The notes under the pieces were generated by a model. That model was given only the letters and a program-made list of their open reading frames with translations. It was not told the origin of the DNA and did no database searches. The position numbers were made by a program, and so were the translations under genes. A stretch of 64,000 nucleotides of DNA, taken from assembly GCA_013821455.1 (NCBI GenBank), contig JACDGS010000019.1:1-64000 (forward strand), written 5' to 3'. This document shows, in pieces, positions 8,485 through 15,397 of the stretch (positions within the stretch are counted from its first letter, which is position 1; each line of letters starts with the position of its first letter). The DNA is from Chthoniobacterales bacterium (lineage in GTDB: Bacteria; Verrucomicrobiota; Verrucomicrobiia; Chthoniobacterales; UBA10450).

Positions 8485-10202
8485 TCGCAGCGGACGCGCG
8501 CCTAACGAGTTGGGACGGCACGGAGCTTTTCTATCGCGCCTGGGTGGCGCGGCCTGGCCTAACGAACGCGCTGCTTCTTTTCCATCGCGGTCACGAGCAC
8601 TCTGGACGCTGGCAGAATACGGTGGACGCACTGGGCTTCGACGACGTGGCGGTTTTCGCCTGGGACGCGCGCGGACATGGGCGTTCTCCCGGCCAACGCG
8701 GCGCAGCGTCGGATTTGACCGAGATCATCAAAGATGTGGATGCGTTCGTTAGGCACATTCGCGACGCGCACGGGATTCCGTTCGAGAACATGATCCTGCT
8801 CGCGCATAGCCTGGCCGCGGTGACGGTCGGCGCGTGGCTGCACGATTACGGTCCGCGCATCCGCGCGCTCATTCTCGCGACGGCGGCCTTTCACGTGAAG
8901 CTCTACGTCCCGCTCGCCATCCCGGCCTTGCGTTTACAACAGAAAACTTTCGGCGGCGGCGAAGTGAAGAGTTACGTGAAGGCGAAGCTGCTCACGCACG
9001 ATCCCGTTGAGGCGGCCCGCTACGAATCCGACCCGCTCATCTTTCGGCAAATTTCGATTAACGTCCTGCTCGATTTGCACGATACCGCGCAGCGACTCGT
9101 GGCCGACGCCGGCGCGATTCAGACGCCGACATTGATGCTGGGCGCGGGGCGCGATTTCGTCGTTAGTCTCGAGGCACAGCGCGAGTTTTTTAATCGACTC
9201 TCTTCGCCGCTGAAGGAGATGCACGTCTTCCCGGCCGCGTACCACGCGCTCTTCCATGAGCGCGAACGCGCGCAGGTCGTGGCGCGTGTGCGCGAGTTCG
9301 TTAGGCAACGTTTCGGCGAGCCGCCACGCGCGACTTCTCTGCGCGACGCCGACAAGTTTGGCTACACCTGGGAAGAGCACGAGCGGCTCAAGCTTCGAGG
9401 CTCGCCGCACTTTCACGCGGTGCGCGCAGCCGTCAGGATCGCGGGCCGGTGGAGTAAAGGCATCGACCTTGGTTGGCGCAGCGGTTTCGATTCCGGTTTG
9501 TCGCTCGATTACGTTTACGAAAATCAGCCGCAGGGTTCGTCGCGCCTGGGAAAATTCATTGACCGAAATTATCTCGAAAGCATCGGCTGGCGCGGCATTC
9601 GCCAGCGCAAAGCGAACCTCGAGGCGGCGTTGCGCGATGTCGTTAGGCGGGTTCAGGAGGACGGCCGGCCCGTCCGCATTCTCGACCTTGCCGCGGGCGC
9701 AGGACGTTACGTGCTCGGGACGATGCGGGCGCTGCAACCACTGGAGATGAGCGCGGTCCTGCGCGATTACCGTGAAGAGAATGTCGCTGCCGCGCGCCGC
9801 TTGGCGGATGAGATGGGACTAAGAAACGTAACGGCGGAACTGGGCGACGCTTTCGATCGGGATTCGTTAGGCAAGATTTCACCGAAAGCGACGATCGGGA
9901 TCGTCTCGGGACTCTACGAATTATTTCCCAGCAACGACGCAGTCCTTTGCTCGTTAGGCGGAATGTCAGACGCGCTCGAGCCGGGCGGCTACCTCATCTA
10001 CACCAACCAGCCGTGGCATCCGCAGGTGGAGTTTATTGCGCGGGTGCTGCGCAATCGCGAGGGCAAGCCGTGGATCATGCGCCGGCGCACGACCGCCGAG
10101 ATGGATGAGCTGGTGCGCGACGCGGGCTTCGAGAAATTGTCGATGGATATTGATCGCTGGGGAATGTTCACCGTTTCCGTCGCGCGCCGTCACGCTTCCT
10201 GA
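8481..10202 (+). CDS. ynbC: Bifunctional alpha/beta hydrolase and SAM-dependent methyltransferase, YnbC-like
   Basis: A 573-residue two-domain protein. Residues 1-280 are an alpha/beta hydrolase of the monoacylglycerol-lipase type, with FHRGHEHSGRW near the oxyanion region, a nucleophile elbow AHSLAAV near residue 112 (A replaces the usual first G) and a C-terminal histidine in AAYHALFHE. Residues from about 320 carry a class I methyltransferase with the SAM-binding phrase RILDLAAGAGRY. This pairing matches E. coli YnbC. Substrates are not known; a lipid is likely from context. ATGA overlap with plsC shows coupling. Four CGTTAGGC copies lie in the second half. Confidence 0.85.
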   Translation: MIAADARLTSWDGTELFYRAWVARPGLTNALLLFHRGHEHSGRWQNTVDALGFDDVAVFAWDARGHGRSPGQRGAASDLTEIIKDVDAFVRHIRDAHGIPFENMILLAHSLAAVTVGAWLHDYGPRIRALILATAAFHVKLYVPLAIPALRLQQKTFGGGEVKSYVKAKLLTHDPVEAARYESDPLIFRQISINVLLDLHDTAQRLVADAGAIQTPTLMLGAGRDFVVSLEAQREFFNRLSSPLKEMHVFPAAYHALFHERERAQVVARVREFVRQRFGEPPRATSLRDADKFGYTWEEHERLKLRGSPHFHAVRAAVRIAGRWSKGIDLGWRSGFDSGLSLDYVYENQPQGSSRLGKFIDRNYLESIGWRGIRQRKANLEAALRDVVRRVQEDGRPVRILDLAAGAGRYVLGTMRALQPLEMSAVLRDYREENVAAARRLADEMGLRNVTAELGDAFDRDSLGKISPKATIGIVSGLYELFPSNDAVLCSLGGMSDALEPGGYLIYTNQPWHPQVEFIARVLRNREGKPWIMRRRTTAEMDELVRDAGFEKLSMDIDRWGMFTVSVARRHAS

Positions 10203-10816
10203 AAACTCAAGCCGCCCTTCGTGTTTCGGCCGGCCTCTCGGTACTTTTCCTTGTCGTCTACGGCGGGTGCAACTGGATCGCGGCGCAGCGCGCACACGTC
10301 GGAGTTTTTTACTTCGAATGGGAGCGCGGAATTCCCTTCGTACCCCTCTTCATCCTTCCTTATTTATCGATCGACCTTTTCTTCGTCGCGGCACCGTTTC
10401 TTCTGCGCACGGAGCGCGACATAAAGGTTTTCGCCTGGCGCGTGACGACGGCCATTCTGGTCGCAGGAATTTTCTTTCTCATTATCCCGCTGCGCTACGG
10501 TTTCGCGCGAACACACGCCGAAGGCTGGAGCAGCGCACTCTTCGCCTGGTTCCTAACGATGGACGCGCCCTTTAACCTTTTCCCTTCGCTCCATGCCGCG
10601 CTCTGGCTGCTGCTGCTCGATGTCTACGCGCGACAACTTCGCGGACTCGTTAGGCTGATCGTGCTCGCCTGGTTTGCGCTGATCGGCGCTTCGCCGCTTC
10701 TCACCCATCAGCATCACGTCATCGATATTGCTGGCGGGCTCGCTCTTGGGGCGGCCTGTCTTTTTGACTGGTCACGCTTTGCTTCTCCCGCGCATGATCG
10801 GCCGCAAGAACCATGA
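10199..10816 (+). CDS. PAP2-family phosphatase, YnbD-like (likely CTG start)
   Basis: A membrane PAP2 (type 2 phosphatidic acid phosphatase) protein of about 205 residues, with FPSLHAALW and LTHQHHVIDIAGG as its second and third phosphatase motifs and several hydrophobic segments. The first ATG or GTG in frame is the GTG at 10442, but clearly family-like sequence (GGCNWIAAQR, FEWERGIPFVP, LSIDLFFVAAP) precedes it, open back to 10199. The only plausible initiator there is CTG at 10199, overlapping the YnbC stop. E. coli YnbD also has a dual-specificity phosphatase domain, which this protein lacks. A sequencing indel at the junction or a fusion to YnbC are alternatives to CTG initiation. Confidence 0.75.
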   Translation: MKTQAALRVSAGLSVLFLVVYGGCNWIAAQRAHVGVFYFEWERGIPFVPLFILPYLSIDLFFVAAPFLLRTERDIKVFAWRVTTAILVAGIFFLIIPLRYGFARTHAEGWSSALFAWFLTMDAPFNLFPSLHAALWLLLLDVYARQLRGLVRLIVLAWFALIGASPLLTHQHHVIDIAGGLALGAACLFDWSRFASPAHDRPQEP

Positions 10817-11241
10817 ACTATCGCGATCTCATTCAGCTCTACTTCGAACGCGGCAACGCCATGCAGAATTTTTGGAATCTCTATGTGGTGATTCTGGGTG
10901 GGGTGCTTGCCTTCTCCTCGCTGCGCAAACATCCGGCCCCCATCACAACCGCACTGGTCTGCCTGCTCTTTGCGCTTTTCGCTTACGAAAATCTCGGCGC
11001 GTTGCACGATGTGACCGCGCAGCGTCTCGCGGTCCTGCAAGCGGTGAAAGATTTCCACCCGGCAGATACTGCGGGCGCGGTCGCGCAAACCCAGGCTTTG
11101 CTTGAGCCGACGCTTACTCCGGCGACCTATGGGGAAGTCAGGACGACTCATTTGGTGAGTGACGTTCTCGGAATCGCCGCGTTGATCGCGATGGAATTTC
11201 GGCGGCGTAAGGTGATCGTGATGCCAGACGCTACTCGTTAG
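10813..11241 (+). CDS. Small membrane protein of unknown function ending the lipid operon
   Basis: A 142-residue protein with hydrophobic segments near residues 19-32, 38-57 and 112-126, probably in the inner membrane. The ATG overlaps the PAP2 stop as ATGA, so it is translationally coupled to the lipid genes. I recognise no domain. The final codons are GCT ACT CGT TAG: the stop codon is formed by a dispersed-motif copy (11236-11243). Confidence 0.7.
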   Translation: MNYRDLIQLYFERGNAMQNFWNLYVVILGGVLAFSSLRKHPAPITTALVCLLFALFAYENLGALHDVTAQRLAVLQAVKDFHPADTAGAVAQTQALLEPTLTPATYGEVRTTHLVSDVLGIAALIAMEFRRRKVIVMPDATR

Positions 11242-11261
11242 GCAAAAAGTCCGCGCGACGA

Positions 11262-12230
11262 ATGTCTAGTCATATTCCGCCCGTTCGTCCGATCACGCTG
11301 GATGAGATCCGGGACGCGCGGGCTCGCATCGCCGGCACCATCCTGCGCACGCCGCTGGTGCGCCTCGAGCTCGGGCCGGACTATCCGGACATCCGTTTGA
11401 AGCTGGAGAACCTGCAACCGATCAATGCTTACAAACTGCGCGGCGCGGCAAACGCGGTGGCCCGGTTGTCCGAAGCCGAACGCGCGCGCGGCGTCTGGAC
11501 GATCAGCGCGGGGAATGCGGGACAGGGCGTGGCCTACGCGGCGCGACAGGCGGGAGTGCCCTGCAGTGTCGTTGTGATCGAGACCGCGCCGGCCGCGAAG
11601 ATCGAGCGCATGCGATCGTTAGGCGCGAAGTTGATTCCCGTGCCGCACGAAGTCGCCTGGCGCGCGCTCGAAGAACATGCTTTTCCCGGGATGGAAGGCA
11701 CGCTGGTGCATCCTTTCGACGATCACGATTTCATCGCGGGACACGGCACGATGGGTCTGGAAATTTTGGAAGACGCGCCCGACACGGCCGCGCTCATCGC
11801 GAGCATCGGCGGCGGCGGATTGGTCGTCGGAGTCGGCAGCGCGCTCAAGGCTCTGCGCCCGGAAATCAAAGTGTGGGGAGTCGAGCCGGAAACGGCCGCG
11901 CCAACGGCGCTTTCCTTTGCCGCGGGCGCGCCGCAGGAGTTCAAGGATTGGCAATACTCCTTTGTCGATGGCGCCGGAGGTCGCAGCGTTTTCCCGCGCA
12001 TGTGGGAGCGCATGAGTGCGGTGGTAGACGGTTCGTTAGTCGTTAGCCTGGAAGAGACGCGGAAGGCAATGCGGCTGATGGCGGAGAAAGCGCGCGTCAT
12101 TTCCGAAGGCGCGGGCGCGATGCCGCTGGCTGCAGCCATGTCCGGAAAAGCGGGACGAGGTCCAATCGTTTGTATTGTTTCGGGCGGGAATCTCGACCTG
12201 AAAAAATTCTGCGAGCTGATCGACCTTTAG
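11262..12230 (+). CDS. Threonine/serine dehydratase, PLP-dependent fold type II
   Basis: A 322-residue enzyme of the threonine dehydratase/serine racemase group. The PLP Schiff-base lysine is K58 in NAYKLRGA, the phosphate-binding glycine loop is IGGGGLVVG near residue 190, and SGGNLD is at the C-terminus. It probably deaminates L-threonine or L-serine to the 2-oxo acid and ammonia. It lacks the C-terminal ACT-like domain of feedback-regulated IlvA, so it resembles the short catabolic form or a racemase. It follows the lipid operon by 20 bases, but its function gives no reason to link them. Confidence 0.85.
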   Translation: MSSHIPPVRPITLDEIRDARARIAGTILRTPLVRLELGPDYPDIRLKLENLQPINAYKLRGAANAVARLSEAERARGVWTISAGNAGQGVAYAARQAGVPCSVVVIETAPAAKIERMRSLGAKLIPVPHEVAWRALEEHAFPGMEGTLVHPFDDHDFIAGHGTMGLEILEDAPDTAALIASIGGGGLVVGVGSALKALRPEIKVWGVEPETAAPTALSFAAGAPQEFKDWQYSFVDGAGGRSVFPRMWERMSAVVDGSLVVSLEETRKAMRLMAEKARVISEGAGAMPLAAAMSGKAGRGPIVCIVSGGNLDLKKFCELIDL

Positions 12231-12239
12231 CGCTAACGA

Positions 12240-12850
12240 ATGTCTCACCAATCGACCCGACCTCGCCGGCCTGATTTTCACGGTGGCAGGAACCGGGCGC
12301 TGGCGACCGGCGGCCTGATCGCGCTCACCCGCGGGCATCGCATGAAATGTCTCCTCCGGCGGATGCTCGATCCGGATGAATTCCTGAGCGATTACGCCAT
12401 CACCAGCAACATCCCTACGTTCTCAACATCCGCGGAGAGCGGAAGGTGGTGAACTACGAGCCCGGGGAATCGCAGACCAACCTCCTCGGCGGGAACTCCA
12501 ACTAGCGCGGGCCGATCTGGTTCCCGATCAACTACCTGCTGAGCGAGTCGCTCCAGAAGTTTCATCATTATTACGGCGACGATTTCAAGGTGGAATGCCC
12601 AACCGGCTCCGGGAAATTCGGCTGCGCGTTGAAAAAGGTGGGCGACCCTTCACCCGCAATCCGGGCGATTCGTTAGGCGGCGAGGCCGATCGCGACCGCT
12701 ATCTCTTTCACGAGTATTTCCACGGTGACAGCGGCGCCGGCTTGGGACGAGCCATCAGACCGGATGAACTGGCCTGGTCGCGAAATTGATTCAGCAACAA
12801 GGCGGCCGGGGAACGATTGTGAAGCTCGATCCGTTTACGGATTTGTAGGA
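12240..12850 (+). pseudogene. Decayed 3' part of a GH63-like glucosidase gene
   Basis: Pieces of a conserved glycosidase C-terminus appear in successive frames: [21 protein letters not shown] near 12333-12395, [17 protein letters not shown] then stop then [12 protein letters not shown] near 12450-12540, [24 protein letters not shown], and a trace of FHEYFHGDSGAGLG near 12708-12745. The in-frame TAG at about 12504 sits where tryptophan (TGG) is expected, and at least two frameshifts are needed to join the pieces. I recognise the sequence as the catalytic-domain end of GH63/MGH1-type glucosidases; the 5' part is missing. Confidence 0.75.
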
Positions 12851-13075
12851 ACTCAATTATTCTGACTTACTGGTGGGCAAACTTCTCGCTTGCCCAAGAG
12901 AGGAGCTGGCGGGTGAGACGTGTGATCTGCGACCTGCCAACAAGATTTGCCGCCCGGCCCTGCGGAACAAAGCTCGACATTTCCGGCAGGACTGGAGAAT
13001 CTCCGACGAAAAGCAACCGGGTGCGTTGTCACCGCGGTTCCGCCACCGCGGTTCCGACCGACCCTCTGCAAACCT

Positions 13076-14533
13076 ATGAAAAAGCTGCTGATTATCCTTA
13101 GTGTCACATTCTCCCTCGTTCTCGCCGGCGAATCAGTTGCCATCCGGCCAGGGGTCTCGCTCGATCAGACCGCGCCGGGACCGACTCCGTTTATCAGCTT
13201 CGTTACTCTGCGGATCAGCGATCCGGTTAACCTGAGTACGATCAGTTTCAGCATTCGCCCGAAGCAAGGCTCAAAGACCCGGCCAATCTCGGCAACCTAT
13301 TCGAGCGCCTACCTGCAAAACGCGGGCTATTTCCAGCCTAACTCGAGCAAGCTCACGCTGCCAGTCTTCGGCCTCTATCAAGGACGTCAGAACACCGTCA
13401 CGGTGACCATTACCTTCAATGGCGGAGCGACCCAGCAGAACCGGGTGAACATCACCACCGCAGCGTATGTGGATGGTACCTTCACCAGCCCGACCATCGT
13501 CCAGCCGCGCTCGACGACGACGACTATTAGCTATGACTACATCCTGATGAAGGCCTCCACGACCGCTGACACGCCGGTGATCATTGACTCGGATGCTGAG
13601 GTGCGCTGGGTCGGTTCGGTCGGGCGCGGTGGTCAGCAGGCACTTTTCTACCAGAACGGCATCTATTCCACTGACTCCGCGACGTCGTTAGTCCGGCTGG
13701 AGTTTGATGGCCGCAGCACCACGCTGGCAGACTATGCCAGCCTCGGAGTTACCGGGATTCATCATAACTTCGACTACGGCCGCGACGGCATCCTCATCGA
13801 CGTGGACACAGCCGCCTGGCTGGAATCGATCAACATGGAAGTGGATGGCTTGGGCAACGTGCTTCGGACCTGGAACCTCGCTGATATTATCAGCGCGGCG
13901 ATGGTCGCCGGCGGGGATGATCCTTCAGGTTTCGTCTTTCCGGCTCCGACCGATTGGTTTCATAATAACGCGACGACTTATCGGCCTTCGGATGACTCCT
14001 TCATCGTCTCCAGTCGGGAGAACTTTGTCATCGCGCTGGATTACGACACGCAGGCGATCAAGTGGATTCTTGGCGCCACGGACAAGCATTGGTATCAGTA
14101 TCGCTCGCTCCGGAAATTCGCGCTCAAGCTCGGGCCGGACACCCTGGCGCCAGTGGGCCAACACGCGGTCTCGATCGTGGACGACAATCTCCTGCTCTTC
14201 GATAACGGCACGGCCAGCCTGACCCAGATGCCGACCGGGATGGGACGCACCTACAGTGCGCCGCGCAAGTATGCGATTAGCGGTAAGACCGCCACCGAGA
14301 TTTATCACTATTTGTCCGATCCGGCGACGAAGAGCTCTTTCTGTAGCAGTGTCTATGAAGACGCGACGGATAACTATCTGATCGATTACGCCCAGGCGGA
14401 CGGCTTGTATTGCGACATTGTCGGTTTGGATGCCAGCGGGGCGGTCGCCTTCTATTTCCAATACGTGGCCGATGGCTGCGGCACCGCTTTCAACGCCAAT
14501 CCGCTTCATCTCGAGAACCTGCAGTTCGATTAG
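13076..14533 (+). CDS. Arylsulfotransferase (AssT)-like secreted protein
   Basis: A 485-residue protein with a clear signal peptide (MKKLLIILSVTFSLVLA, then GESVA) and the blades of an arylsulfotransferase-type beta-propeller. Typical phrases are GIHHNFDYGRDG, DWFHNNATTY, DDSFIVSSRENFVIALD and KWILG. AssT enzymes move sulfate between phenolic donors and acceptors in the periplasm. The histidines of HHN and FHNN are candidates for the catalytic set, though I cannot confirm every active-site residue. The ATG at 13076 starts the signal peptide; the frame is open further upstream but that part looks non-coding. No exact copy of the dispersed motif lies in the gene. Confidence 0.8.
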   Translation: MKKLLIILSVTFSLVLAGESVAIRPGVSLDQTAPGPTPFISFVTLRISDPVNLSTISFSIRPKQGSKTRPISATYSSAYLQNAGYFQPNSSKLTLPVFGLYQGRQNTVTVTITFNGGATQQNRVNITTAAYVDGTFTSPTIVQPRSTTTTISYDYILMKASTTADTPVIIDSDAEVRWVGSVGRGGQQALFYQNGIYSTDSATSLVRLEFDGRSTTLADYASLGVTGIHHNFDYGRDGILIDVDTAAWLESINMEVDGLGNVLRTWNLADIISAAMVAGGDDPSGFVFPAPTDWFHNNATTYRPSDDSFIVSSRENFVIALDYDTQAIKWILGATDKHWYQYRSLRKFALKLGPDTLAPVGQHAVSIVDDNLLLFDNGTASLTQMPTGMGRTYSAPRKYAISGKTATEIYHYLSDPATKSSFCSSVYEDATDNYLIDYAQADGLYCDIVGLDASGAVAFYFQYVADGCGTAFNANPLHLENLQFD

Positions 14534-14769
14534 CCGTATAGACAATCTCGCCCGCGTCCTGGCCCGCGCGGTCAAACCTGGGTCGCACAAAACGCTGGCG
14601 CGCCGCCGGTCACCGCGAGCAACGGCGTCACTGCGATCAGTGCGACCACCGCCTGGATCGCGGGGATGGCTTCGTCGCGCGGACGGCCAAGATGTTGTGG
14701 CCGCAAATCTCGTTTATCAACGCGCTCTCGGCCAGACCTAACCAAAAACTCCGACCTTTACTCGTTAGG
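14534..14769. other. Gap with possible gene remnant
   Basis: No intact gene. The plus strand around 14600-14730 reads like coding sequence in places but has stops and no recognisable family, so it may be a decayed fragment behind the arylsulfotransferase gene. A dispersed-motif copy at 14763-14770 abuts the stop of the convergent hydrolase gene. Confidence 0.4.
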
Positions 14770-15369
14770 CTAAATTCTTGTAGTGAAACGTCGAATGACA
14801 TTAAGGACACAGCGATCCACCATTTCCTGCGTCTCACCCGCGGCCTGAAGTTGCCGTTTGCGCACGCCTAACGAATGATCTCCGCCCTCTACGACGTGGA
14901 GGAAGTTTGGCACTTTCATCTCCGCACGAACGGAGCCGAGAAGATCGAGCGGGCACAACTCGTCGCGCGTTCCCTGCACGAAGAGAATCGGCGCGCCTAA
15001 CGAGAGAAGGACCTGGTCGCGGAGTTTGCTCCGGTCGCCCATTGCGCAGAGCGGATAGCCGAGGCAAATGATGCCGTCGATCTTTTCCTCGAGCGCGACG
15101 TGACAACCGATGCGGCCGCCCATGCTTTTGCCGATCAAATAAATCGGTGCGCTCTCCTCCGCTTTCGCGCGCAATTCCGCGAGGGCCGCGCGATGCGTGG
15201 CGATGAGTTGCGGCAAACGGTCGGGGCGTTTCCGGCCTTCTCGCATGTAGGAATAATCGAAGCAAGTGACGCTCCCGATTTCCTGCAGACGCTGCTGCCA
15301 GCGCCCCATCCACGGATGCGAAGAAGGCGCGCCGGCGCCAGGAGCGAAAAGGAATTGCGGTTTCGGCAT
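14770..15369 (-). CDS. Alpha/beta hydrolase of the TEX30/KANL3-like family
   Basis: A 199-residue hydrolase. It begins with the oxyanion-like phrase FAPGAGAPSSHPWM. The nucleophile elbow GKSMGGRIG is near residue 83, the catalytic acid lies in VQGTRDELCP near residue 133, and the histidine is in GGDHSLGV near residue 164. The compact size and GAGAP opening fit the small TEX30/KANL3-like or dienelactone-hydrolase-like groups. The substrate is unknown. It lies 28 bases downstream of the large beta-helix gene on the same strand. Three dispersed-motif copies lie in or beside it, one directly after its stop codon. Confidence 0.8.
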   Translation of the reverse strand: MPKPQFLFAPGAGAPSSHPWMGRWQQRLQEIGSVTCFDYSYMREGRKRPDRLPQLIATHRAALAELRAKAEESAPIYLIGKSMGGRIGCHVALEEKIDGIICLGYPLCAMGDRSKLRDQVLLSLGAPILFVQGTRDELCPLDLLGSVRAEMKVPNFLHVVEGGDHSLGVRKRQLQAAGETQEMVDRCVLNVIRRFTTRI

Positions 15370-15397
15370 TCGTTAGGCAACGAATTCGCCGTTGCCG

